Shown: in pieces, positions 33,605 to 41,764 of the stretch | Layout of the letters: every line of letters starts with the position of its first letter | Numbering within the stretch: the stretch's first letter is position 1 | From: JABFXX01 sp047600425 | GTDB taxonomy: Bacteria; Myxococcota_A; Polyangia; Haliangiales; Haliangiaceae | NCBI GenBank assembly: GCA_047600425.1 | Contig: JASGLC010000003.1 | Span: forward strand, 2,356,001-2,420,000 | Length of the DNA: 64,000 nt | Direction: 5' to 3' | Translations under genes and position numbers: made by a program | Notes under the pieces: generated by a model | Told to the model about the DNA's origin: nothing | The model's input: the letters and a program-made list of their open reading frames with translations, nothing else | Databases searched by the model: none

Positions 33605-34476
33605 AGGTGCTCCTGATCCTGTTCCTGATGGTGACCACGGCGGCTGCCGAGACGATCACGGTCGGCCTGTTCGCGCCGACGGCACCATTTCCGTCGACGG
33701 CGACTCGCGTCGAGCTCGCGACCAAGCTCGGCGAGCATTTCGGCAAGGCGCTCGGTGGGACCGGCAACGGCAAGGTCTACGCGCGGCCCGGTGACTTCGC
33801 GAGCGCGGTGAAGAAGGGCGAGGTCACGATCGCGCTCGTCGACGCCACGTACCTCGCGTCGGCCGGCGGCAACTTCACGATCCTCGCGAGTGCGGTGCGC
33901 GGTGGCGAGACCTCGCACGGCTGGATCCTCGTCGCGCGCGGCGCCACGAAGATCGGCGAATTGAAGGGCAAGCGGGTGCTCGTGCCGGTCGTCGGTGGGC
34001 GCGAGGCAGACTTCGTCCAGAACGTGTTGCTCGGCGGCGAGGTCGGCAAAGACTTCTTCGCGAAGATCGAAGCGGCGCCGGATACCGCGTCGGCACTCGC
34101 GGCGCTGTCACTCGGCAAGGCGGATGCGGCGGTCGTGCCGAACGGGGTCGAGCTGCCGTCGGGCACGTCGAAGTTGCTCGATCTCCCGTCGCTGTCGGGA
34201 CCGGTGCTGGTCGCGTTCGGCAATCTGCCGGCGGCGCGCAAGACCGCGCTCGTCGACGCCGCGGGTTCGTTCAAAGGTGACGCGACGGTGGCATCGTTGA
34301 AGGCCGCGGATCCCGAGGCCGTGCGCGCGATCGCCCGCCGGTTCTCGCCGCCGGTCAAGCGCGGCCCGCTCGCCGTACCGGCGGTGCGCGTGCTCGTCGG
34401 TGACCTCGTCGAGGGGCGAACGTTCGCGATCGAACGAACGGCGCCGACGGTGTTCGCGGTCGCGCCGGCACGGTAA
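33601..34476 (+). CDS. PhnD-like periplasmic substrate-binding protein
   Basis: Seen: 291 residues from GTG 33601, which overlaps the TPR stop (GTGA). VLLILFLMVTTAAA is the signal. The mature protein has a two-lobe fold: ITVGLFAPTAPFP, a RVELATKLGEHFGKAL helix, IALVDATYLAS, GWILVARGATKIGELKGKRV, and ADAAVVPNGVELPSG. This is the phosphate/phosphonate-binding (PhnD) type. No ABC permease or ATPase is adjacent, so it probably acts as a sensor lobe for the SpoIIE phosphatase rather than in transport. That is inference from the operon. Confidence 0.75.
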   Translation: MKVLLILFLMVTTAAAETITVGLFAPTAPFPSTATRVELATKLGEHFGKALGGTGNGKVYARPGDFASAVKKGEVTIALVDATYLASAGGNFTILASAVRGGETSHGWILVARGATKIGELKGKRVLVPVVGGREADFVQNVLLGGEVGKDFFAKIEAAPDTASALAALSLGKADAAVVPNGVELPSGTSKLLDLPSLSGPVLVAFGNLPAARKTALVDAAGSFKGDATVASLKAADPEAVRAIARRFSPPVKRGPLAVPAVRVLVGDLVEGRTFAIERTAPTVFAVAPAR

Positions 34477-34485
34477 CCTTCGCGC

Positions 34486-35778
34486 GTGGACCTGAACGAA
34501 CAGTTCAACGCGCACGTCGATCACCTGCAGCGCCAAGCGGAAGCGGCGCTCGCACAACACGGCTACGAAGCGATCGTGCTGTGCAGTGGCACCGCGGCGA
34601 TGCGGAATCGCTTCGACGATCAAGCGTGGCCGCTGTCGCCGACCCCGACGTATTCGCATTGGTGTCCGCTCGTCGAGCCGGATGCGTATGTCGTGGTGCG
34701 TTCGGGCCGAAAGCCCACGCTGATCCGGACCGTCGTCGACGATTACTGGGAGACGCCCACGCCGCCCGAGAGCAATCACTTCTGGGACGCGTTCGATCAA
34801 GTCACCGTTGGACCGGGGCATGCGGGCGACGTGTTGCCGGGCGGCAGAGTCGCGGTGATCACGCGCGATGCGGGGCAGGCACCTCCCGGCGAGGTCAATC
34901 CGCAGGCACTGCTCGCGTCGCTCGACCAGATCCGCACGGTGAAGACGCCGTACGAGATCGAGATGCTCGCGGAAGCCACGCGGCGTGCCGTGGTCGGACA
35001 TCGCGCGGTCGTCACGCGGTTCCTGCAGGGACCGGTGAGCGAGCTCGAGCTTCACCTCGAGTTCTTGCGCGCGTCGGAACAAGACGATGCGACGGCACCG
35101 TACAAGAACATCGTCGCGCTCGGTCCGCATTGCGCGGTGCTGCACTATGTCGCGTATCAACGCGTGGCCGTCGAAGGCGATACGTCGTTGCTCGTCGACG
35201 CGGGTGCGAAGTGGCAGGGCTACGGCAGCGACATCACGCGAACCACGGTGCGTGGCAACGGAGCGGCGGCGAAGCGGTTCGGCGAGCTCATCGATCGCGT
35301 CGATGCGATGCAACAGGCGATCATCGCGCGCGTCGCGCCGGGCAAGCCGTACGAGGATCTCCACGACGAATGCCATCGCTTGCTCGCGGACGTGTTGCTC
35401 GAGACCGGGCTCGCGAAGGGCAGTGCGGCGGAATTGGTCGATCGCGGAATCACGCGCGCGCTCTTGCCGCATGGCCTCGGGCATTCGCTCGGGATCACGG
35501 TGCATGACGTCGGCATGAAGTTGCGTCCGCCGCGCGCCGAAAACAAGTTCCTCAGGAATACGTCGACGATCGAGGCCGGTCAGGTGTTTACCATCGAACC
35601 GGGCGTGTACTTCATCGCCGGCCTGCTCGGGCCGTTGCGCGAGGACGCCCGTGGCCAGCTGCTCGATTGGAAGGCGATCGAGGAGCTAATTCCGTTCGGC
35701 GGGATCCGGATCGAGGACAACGTCGTCGTGAAATCGGAAGGTGTGCGCAATCTGACGCGCGAGGCGTTCGGTAGCTAG
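34486..35778 (+). CDS. M24 family metallopeptidase (Xaa-Pro dipeptidase type)
   Basis: Seen: 430 residues from GTG. The creatinase N-domain (about 1-160) is followed by the pita-bread catalytic fold. Metal ligands: Asp in LLVDAGAKWQGYGSDITRT (two Asp), His in LPHGLGHSLGI, Glu in FTIEPGVYFI and Glu in GIRIEDNVVV. This is the full set of five. TVHDVGM and LRPPRAENKFLRNTSTIEAG match prolidase PepQ of the proteobacterial type. It cleaves dipeptides ending in proline. It begins 9 bp after the PhnD-like gene and may be the last member of that unit. Confidence 0.9.
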   Translation: MDLNEQFNAHVDHLQRQAEAALAQHGYEAIVLCSGTAAMRNRFDDQAWPLSPTPTYSHWCPLVEPDAYVVVRSGRKPTLIRTVVDDYWETPTPPESNHFWDAFDQVTVGPGHAGDVLPGGRVAVITRDAGQAPPGEVNPQALLASLDQIRTVKTPYEIEMLAEATRRAVVGHRAVVTRFLQGPVSELELHLEFLRASEQDDATAPYKNIVALGPHCAVLHYVAYQRVAVEGDTSLLVDAGAKWQGYGSDITRTTVRGNGAAAKRFGELIDRVDAMQQAIIARVAPGKPYEDLHDECHRLLADVLLETGLAKGSAAELVDRGITRALLPHGLGHSLGITVHDVGMKLRPPRAENKFLRNTSTIEAGQVFTIEPGVYFIAGLLGPLREDARGQLLDWKAIEELIPFGGIRIEDNVVVKSEGVRNLTREAFGS

Positions 35779-35813
35779 CAAAAGGGGGTCGGGCACACTA
35801 TGTTCCCGGCGTC

Positions 35814-37157
35814 ATGCTGCGTCGTTACGCCCTAGCTTTCCTGTTGGTTGCCTCGGCTTGTAAGAAAGATTCGTCGAACGATCACAAAACGGCGACGGGA
35901 TCCGGCAGCGGTCTCCAGCAGAAGCTGTTCAAGGTCGAGCAGGTCGCGCCGCCGTTCGATCTGAAGACCCCGCCCGCGGATGCCGTGAAGACGGCGACGG
36001 GCCTGATCTACAAGAAGCTCGTCACGAACGATGCGGGCACCGCGCCGAAGCGCAACGACACGGTGATGATCAACTACACCGGTTGGAAGCAGAACACCGG
36101 CGAGACGTTCTTCACGAACGGTAGCAAGGGCGTGCCGATGCCGCTCAACCTCGCGAACACGGCGCCGGGCTTCACCGAGGGCATGCAGCTGTTGAAGACC
36201 GGTGAAAAGGCCGTGCTGTGGTTGCCGGCGTCGATCGGTTATCGCGACAACAAGCCGGGCGGTGAAACGCTCGTCTATCAAGTCGAAGTCGTCGAGATCA
36301 AGCCGGCGCCCGCGATTCCCGAGGACGTTGCCGCGCCGCCGGCGAACGCGCAGACCAGCAAGGGCGGATCGAAGTTCGTCGTGTTGCGTCCGGGCACCGG
36401 CACCGCGAAGGCGCACTCGTGGGACGAGGTCACGTACAACTACACCGCGTGGGATGCGACGGGGCGGATGTACGAAACCACGGAGATGAAGAAACATCCG
36501 TCGAAGGTCACGCCGTACAAGCAATCGGCGGCGCTCGAAGAGGCGATCACGTCGATGACCGCGGGCGAGCGGATCCGGGTGTGGACGACGGGCGAGAAGA
36601 TGGCGCCGAACGGCAAGCCCGCGCCGAATCAACCGACCGGCCCGGTCTGTTACGAGATCGAAGTCATCACGATCGAGCCGGGCGTCGAGCCGCCGCCGGT
36701 GCCGGCCGATGTCGCGAAACCGCCGGGCGACGCGCAGAAAACCGCGAAGGGCAATTTCTACAAGGTGATCAAGTCGGGCGGTAAGTCCGATCATCCGAAG
36801 ACGACGGAATCGGTCCGCGTGAACTACACGGGCTGGACCACGGACGGCCGGATGTTCGATACGTCGACGAAGACGAAGCAGCCGGCGGAGTTCCGGTTGC
36901 AGGGCGTGATCGCCGGTTGGACGGACGTGATTCCGCTCATGTCGACGGGCGACAAGTATCGCGTGTGGATCCCCGAGGAGAACGCGTACAAGAATCAGCC
37001 GGGGCGGCCGCAGGGCATGCTCGTGTTCGAGATCGAGCTCGTCGAGATCAAGCCGGCGCCGGCCGCGCCCGTCGGTGACAAGCCGCCGGGTGGGATGCCG
37101 GGTGGAATGCCGCCGCACGGTCATCCCCCAATGGGTGGGGCGCCGGGCGCGCATTGA
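35814..37157 (+). CDS. Lipoprotein with three FKBP-type peptidyl-prolyl isomerase domains
   Basis: Seen: 447 residues. MLRRYALAFLLVASAC ends in a lipobox (Cys16). Three FKBP-like modules follow, near 55-165, 170-283 and 300-415, each ending in a strand like VYQVEVVEIKPAP, CYEIEVITIEPG or VFEIELVEIKPAP. Modules 1 and 3 keep VNYTGW and GW/EGM features. Module 2 reads VTYNYTAWD and is more diverged. The C-terminus is a Gly/Pro/Met/His-rich tail. Known: envelope FKBPs fold outer-membrane proteins. Module 2 may only bind. The stop overlaps the TTG start of the next gene. Confidence 0.88.
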   Translation: MLRRYALAFLLVASACKKDSSNDHKTATGSGSGLQQKLFKVEQVAPPFDLKTPPADAVKTATGLIYKKLVTNDAGTAPKRNDTVMINYTGWKQNTGETFFTNGSKGVPMPLNLANTAPGFTEGMQLLKTGEKAVLWLPASIGYRDNKPGGETLVYQVEVVEIKPAPAIPEDVAAPPANAQTSKGGSKFVVLRPGTGTAKAHSWDEVTYNYTAWDATGRMYETTEMKKHPSKVTPYKQSAALEEAITSMTAGERIRVWTTGEKMAPNGKPAPNQPTGPVCYEIEVITIEPGVEPPPVPADVAKPPGDAQKTAKGNFYKVIKSGGKSDHPKTTESVRVNYTGWTTDGRMFDTSTKTKQPAEFRLQGVIAGWTDVIPLMSTGDKYRVWIPEENAYKNQPGRPQGMLVFEIELVEIKPAPAAPVGDKPPGGMPGGMPPHGHPPMGGAPGAH

Positions 37158-38119
37158 TCGCGCAAGCGTGGGGTTGGCGTGACGAGCAACTCGCGCCGTT
37201 AACGGGCGGGTTGATCAACACGACGTTTGTCGTCACGACGGATCGTCCGATCGCGGTGCTGCAGAAGCTGCATCCGATCTTCGGCGCGGATGTGAACCTC
37301 GATCTCGAGGCGGTGACCGCGCATCTCGCCGCACGCGGGATGGAGACGCCGCGGTTGATCCGGACGCTCGATGGCCGGCCGTACGTCGAGGACGAAGGCG
37401 TGTGGCGCGCGACGACGTTCGTCGAGGGCGTGGCCGTGGCGACGGTTCCGGACGTGACGTGGGCCGAAGCGGGAGGCGAGCTCGTCGGACAGTTTCATCG
37501 CGCGGTCGCGGATCTCCAGTACGACTATCGATTCACGCGTGCCGGCGTGCACGACACGGCGAAGCATCTGGATCGGTTGCGCACGTTCGAAGGCCCGCTC
37601 GTGTCGGCGATCCTCGCGGCCGCGCAGGATCTTCCGGCGCTCGGCGATCAACCGCTGCGCCACGTGCACGGCGATCTGAAGATCAGCAACCTGTTGTTCC
37701 GGACCGATCCGGTGCGCGGTGCGGCGCTCGTCGATCTGGATACGCTCGCGAAGGGCACGCTCGCGTTCGAGCTCGGCGATGCGATGCGATCGTGGTGCAA
37801 TCCGCACGGCGAAGATGCGGGCCACGTGAAGTTCGAGCTGCCGATCTTCGAGGCAGCGTTGCGCGGCTTCCGTCGAGTCGCGGATGCGATCTGCACGGAG
37901 CGTGAACGCGCGGCGATCGCGATCGGGCTCGAGACGGTGTGTGTCGAGCTCGCGGCGCGGTTTTGCGTCGACATGTACGAGGACCGGTACTTCGGTTGGG
38001 ATCCGAAGCGGTTTGCCTCGCGCGTCGAGCACAATCGCGTGCGTGCCGAAGGCCAGCTCGCGCTCGCGTTAGATGTCCGCGCACATCGAGAAGCAATGCG
38101 CGAAGTACTACTGGGTTAA
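37154..38119 (+). CDS. Aminoglycoside-phosphotransferase-fold small-molecule kinase
   Basis: Seen: about 321 residues from TTG 37154 (TTGA overlap). The substrate-binding opening PLTGGLINTTFVVTTD resembles N-acetylhexosamine/homoserine kinase relatives. VLQKLHPIF holds the ATP Lys, HVHGDLKISNLLF has the catalytic Asp and metal Asn, and ALVDLDTLAKG has the second Asp. Known: enzymes of this fold in such contexts salvage sugars (NahK type). The substrate is not clear here. It follows the FKBP lipoprotein by overlap and ends 4 bp into the convergent DUF2541 gene. Confidence 0.82.
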   Translation: MIAQAWGWRDEQLAPLTGGLINTTFVVTTDRPIAVLQKLHPIFGADVNLDLEAVTAHLAARGMETPRLIRTLDGRPYVEDEGVWRATTFVEGVAVATVPDVTWAEAGGELVGQFHRAVADLQYDYRFTRAGVHDTAKHLDRLRTFEGPLVSAILAAAQDLPALGDQPLRHVHGDLKISNLLFRTDPVRGAALVDLDTLAKGTLAFELGDAMRSWCNPHGEDAGHVKFELPIFEAALRGFRRVADAICTERERAAIAIGLETVCVELAARFCVDMYEDRYFGWDPKRFASRVEHNRVRAEGQLALALDVRAHREAMREVLLG

Positions 38120-38529
38120 CGCGCCCAGAGCTCGACCTTCGCCTGCGCTCCCGCGACGAGGTTGCCGTACCGGAAGTCCACGCGGCGAATCACCCGATTG
38201 TGGCCGGGCAGGTCGATCATCCGCGACGTGGTGTTCGGGTTGAACACCATGCGGGTCTTCGGTTCCCAACGCTCGCCATCGCCGAACGTGACGACCATGT
38301 CGAAGATCTCGACCGGGGCGTTCTCCACCACGACCATGATCGAGTTCCATTTGCCCTCGGCCCGACCGACCCCGATCGCATCGTGATCGGCGCCACCATT
38401 GACGAACCGCTCGCCGAGCCACGAGTAGCCGTTTCGCATCGCATGGTTCTCGCCGGGTTGCGCGGCAACACATCCCGTAACGGAGGCGGCAGAAAGCGCC
38501 AGTGCAACGATCAAACCTAAGCTTCGCAT
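38116..38529 (-). CDS. DUF2541-like lipoprotein
   Basis: Seen: 137 residues. MRSLGLIVALALSAASVTGC is a lipoprotein signal ending at Cys20. The mature part is GYSWLGERFVNGGADHDAIG, VGRAEGKWNSIMVVVENAPV, EIFDMVVTFGDGERWEP, MIDLPGHNRVIRRVDFRYGN, a beta-sandwich pattern typical of DUF2541 (YaaI-like) proteins. The function is unknown. It is divergent from the metalloprotease gene, with 85 bp between them. Confidence 0.8.
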   Translation of the reverse strand: MRSLGLIVALALSAASVTGCVAAQPGENHAMRNGYSWLGERFVNGGADHDAIGVGRAEGKWNSIMVVVENAPVEIFDMVVTFGDGERWEPKTRMVFNPNTTSRMIDLPGHNRVIRRVDFRYGNLVAGAQAKVELWAR

Positions 38530-38614
38530 TCCAGGTAGACCTTTCTTGGTGAAGCGAGGTTAAAGCCGTCGTTCTACCTGCGACTCGGGGCCCACGGTAA
38601 ACTCTGGTTAAGAG

Positions 38615-41464
38615 ATGCGCCGGGTCCTTCTTGCGGTTGTGCTCGCTGTCGGAACCGCGCACGCGTCGCGCCCGCACGGCACGTTCGACGTGATGACGGC
38701 GCCGACCGGCAAGCCGCTGCGCACGCACGCGGAGCTCGTGCGGATGGAGACGCCGCCGGTCGCGTGGATGGCGCTCGCATCGCAGGGTACGTGGGACGCG
38801 ACGTGGGATGCCGCGCTCGGCGTGCCGCGCCAGATCTTCGGCAAAGGTCCGATCACGGTCGGCGCGAATGCCGATGCGACGATCGCGGAAGCGGCGGCGC
38901 GTGCACTGCTCGCGGATCATCTCGCCTTACTCGCGCCCGGATCGTCGACGGCGGATTGGCGGCTGGTCTCGAATCAAACGGACGGCGACATCCGGACGGT
39001 CGCGTTCGCCCAGTACGCGAACGGGATGCGCGTGATCGGCGGACAGCTCAGCTTCTGGTGGAAGCGCGATCGCTTGATCGTGATCAGCTCGCAGGCGTTT
39101 CCGAATGTCGTCGTGGATCCGACCGTGCGGCTCGCCGTGAAGGATCCATCGGTGCAGTTGCAATCGCTCACCGGTGTGGCGGCGGCCGCAGTGCCGGCCG
39201 GTGAGCGGAAGATCCTCCCGCTCGTCGGAGATCATGGCCTCTACGGCTATCGCGCGGTCACGCCATACGAGCAGGCGAGCGGCGCCGATCGGTACCTCGC
39301 GTATGTCGATGGCACCGGCGTCGTCGCGGTCCAACAACAGAACGAATTCGTCACCGGCACCGTCAATTACCTCGGATCGGTTCGTTATCCCGGCAAAGGT
39401 CACTCGGCGTACCCGGCGAAGTTTGCACACGAGTCGATCGCCGGAGCTGCCGTCACGAGCGATGCGAACGGCCTTGTCACGTGGGGTGGTAACACGATCT
39501 CGATCGAGACCACGACGGGTGGCGATTACGTGCTCGTTCAAGACTCGGTGAATCCGCTCGCCGTGTTCGACACCACGATCGATCCCGACGGCTCGGTCGT
39601 GTGGGATGCGACGGCCGTCGAAGCGAACGATGCGCAGGTCAACGCGTACATCAACGTCAACATCGCGAAGGAGTTCGTGCGCGCGAACGTCGATCCGGCG
39701 ATGGCCACGCTGAACGACACGATCACCGCGAACGTCAACCTCGCGCAGGATTGCAACGCGTACTTCGACGGCAGCGCGGTCAACTTCTTCCATCGCACGG
39801 CGATGTGCGAGAACACCGGCCTGATCCAGGACGTGATCTTTCACGAGTACGGCCATCGCGTGCACACGGCCGAGATCATCGACGGTGTCGGTAGCTTCGA
39901 TAGCGCGATGAGCGAAGGCGTCGCGGACTTCCTCGCGGTCAGCATCACCGGCGATTCGGGTATGGGCCGCGGCTTCTTCTTCACGGACGATGCGCTCCGC
40001 GAATTGAATCCGCCGGACAAGGAATGGACGTGGCCGGTCGATATCGGCGAGATCCATCACACCGGCATGATCATCGGCGGAACGTTGTGGGATCTGCGCG
40101 CATCGCTGATCTCGACGTACGGGATGGATGCCGGCGTCGCGCTGACCGAGAAGCTGTACGTCGGTGCGCTGCGCCGGTCGATCGATATTCCGACGAGCCT
40201 GCTCGCCGTGTTGGCGGCTGACGATGACGATGGCGACCTCACGAACGGCACGCCGAACGAGTGTGCGATTCGCGACGCGTACGGTCGCCATGGTCTGCGC
40301 ACGGTCACCGGCACGATCGAAGCGCCCGGCACGATCGATAACGGTGCGTTGTCGGTCGGGATCGTCGTCGATGTCAGCGGGCTATCGACCCGATGCATGG
40401 GCGACACGCTCGATAACGTGAAGGTCGACTACGTCTCGGACGACCACACGTCGTCGGGAACGCTCCTGACCACGGGCAACGGCTCGGGACAGTGGTTCGC
40501 GCAGCTGCCGCTCGTCGACTATTCGCCGGTCCGGTACCACGCGCGCGTGAACTTCGCGGACGGCTCGGTGTTCGTGCTGCCCGATAACCTGGCGGACCCG
40601 TACTACCAGATCTATTCGGGCCACACGGTGCCGCTGTACTGCACGGACTTCGAGGACAAAGATCCGTTCACGGACGGCTGGGTCGGAAGTGCCTCGGGAT
40701 CGAACGGCCCGACGGATTCGCCGTGGCAATGGGGCACACCGACGGGTGGCGCCACCGATCCGCATGCGGCGTACTCGGGATCGAAGATCATCGCGCAAGT
40801 GCTCGACGGTGATTACCCACCGCTAACCACGGCCACGCTGTCGATGCCGGTGATCGATGTCGGGCTCTACACCGACGTGCGGTTGCAATATCGCCGCTGG
40901 CTCGCCGTCGAGGATTCGCACTACGACAAGGCGCAGGTGCTCGCGAACGGCACGTCGGCGTGGATCAACTACACGGCGAACATGGGCGATTCGAGCTCGA
41001 CGCATCACATCGACAAGGAGTGGCGGTTCGCGGATGTCGCGCTGACGCCGTTCTTCTACGGCCACAAGTTGCACGTGCAATTCCAGCTCGCCTCGGATCC
41101 GGGGCTCGAGTTCGGTGGCTGGCAGATCGACGACGTGTGTGTGGTGGCGAATCCGAATTCGGTGTGCGGCGACGGCATCAAGTCGCCGACGGAGACCTGT
41201 GATGACGGATCCGCGAATGCCGACGAGCCCGACAAGTGCCGGACCTGGTGCAAGTCACCGGCGTGCGGTGATGGCATCGTCGATTCGAACGAAGAGTGCG
41301 ATGACGCGGGCGCGACGGCGACCTGCTCGGCGACGTGCAAGATCATCGCGGTCGAAGACGGCGGCTGCTGCTCGACGGGCGGCAACGGCGCGTCGAGTGC
41401 GCTGCTCGGATTCGTGGTGCTACTGGCGGCGGGGCGGCGGCGGCGCGACGTCCGCTTGATCTAA
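38615..41464 (+). CDS. Large secreted zinc metalloprotease (M36/fungalysin-like) with MYXO-CTERM-type tail
   Basis: Seen: 949 residues. Signal RRVLLAVVLAVGTAHAS is followed by a propeptide-like region (residues 20-250). Catalytic HEYGH lies near 409-413 (VIFHEYGHRVHTAEI), with a second Glu in SEGVADFLA near 435. Further on are beta-sandwich regions and Cys-rich repeats of the DUF4215 type (VCGDGIKSPTETCDDGS, ACGDGIVDSNEECDDAG). The C-terminus is GCCSTGGNGASS, a hydrophobic stretch and RRRR, a MYXO-CTERM variant for surface anchoring and release. It probably digests proteins outside the cell. Its end overlaps the convergent EF-hand gene by 45 bp. Confidence 0.88.
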   Translation: MRRVLLAVVLAVGTAHASRPHGTFDVMTAPTGKPLRTHAELVRMETPPVAWMALASQGTWDATWDAALGVPRQIFGKGPITVGANADATIAEAAARALLADHLALLAPGSSTADWRLVSNQTDGDIRTVAFAQYANGMRVIGGQLSFWWKRDRLIVISSQAFPNVVVDPTVRLAVKDPSVQLQSLTGVAAAAVPAGERKILPLVGDHGLYGYRAVTPYEQASGADRYLAYVDGTGVVAVQQQNEFVTGTVNYLGSVRYPGKGHSAYPAKFAHESIAGAAVTSDANGLVTWGGNTISIETTTGGDYVLVQDSVNPLAVFDTTIDPDGSVVWDATAVEANDAQVNAYINVNIAKEFVRANVDPAMATLNDTITANVNLAQDCNAYFDGSAVNFFHRTAMCENTGLIQDVIFHEYGHRVHTAEIIDGVGSFDSAMSEGVADFLAVSITGDSGMGRGFFFTDDALRELNPPDKEWTWPVDIGEIHHTGMIIGGTLWDLRASLISTYGMDAGVALTEKLYVGALRRSIDIPTSLLAVLAADDDDGDLTNGTPNECAIRDAYGRHGLRTVTGTIEAPGTIDNGALSVGIVVDVSGLSTRCMGDTLDNVKVDYVSDDHTSSGTLLTTGNGSGQWFAQLPLVDYSPVRYHARVNFADGSVFVLPDNLADPYYQIYSGHTVPLYCTDFEDKDPFTDGWVGSASGSNGPTDSPWQWGTPTGGATDPHAAYSGSKIIAQVLDGDYPPLTTATLSMPVIDVGLYTDVRLQYRRWLAVEDSHYDKAQVLANGTSAWINYTANMGDSSSTHHIDKEWRFADVALTPFFYGHKLHVQFQLASDPGLEFGGWQIDDVCVVANPNSVCGDGIKSPTETCDDGSANADEPDKCRTWCKSPACGDGIVDSNEECDDAGATATCSATCKIIAVEDGGCCSTGGNGASSALLGFVVLLAAGRRRRDVRLI

Positions 41465-41734
41465 CCAACCATCGTGGTTGCGATCGAGCTTTTGCAAGCG
41501 CGGGATCAGGCGCGGTGGGAGCTCGTTCATCTCGACGACGCCGTCGTGGTTGAGATCGTAGCGGCGGATCAGCTTCTGGATCCGGCGAGCGCGGCGCTCT
41601 TGGCGCATCGCGCGGCGTTGGGCGCGATCCATCTGGCGTTGTTGTTGCGGCGGCGGGCCTTGCGGTGGCGGGTAGCCATCGTCGGCGCTCGCGAGTCCGG
41701 TCAGGGCAATCAGGATGACGGCGGCCAGCTTCAT
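41420..41734 (-). CDS. Small secreted EF-hand protein
   Basis: Seen: 104 residues. MKLAAVILIALTGLASA is a signal peptide. A Pro/Gln stretch and a basic helix (RAQRRAMRQERRARRIQKLI) precede two EF-hand loops, DLNHDGVVEMNE and DRNHDGWLDQAD, and a Pro-rich end. Both loops have the Asp/Asn/Asp and closing Glu or Asp pattern. It should bind calcium outside the inner membrane. It overlaps the end of the protease gene on the other strand. Confidence 0.8.
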   Translation of the reverse strand: MKLAAVILIALTGLASADDGYPPPQGPPPQQQRQMDRAQRRAMRQERRARRIQKLIRRYDLNHDGVVEMNELPPRLIPRLQKLDRNHDGWLDQADVAPPPPRRQ

Positions 41735-41764
41735 GCCGGATCAGACGCGCGCCTTAGAATTTAG

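Noticed and set aside
33601..34476. Phosphonate ABC transporter operon
   Set aside because: No permease or ATPase gene accompanies the PhnD-like gene; its neighbours are a phosphatase, a TPR protein and a peptidase.
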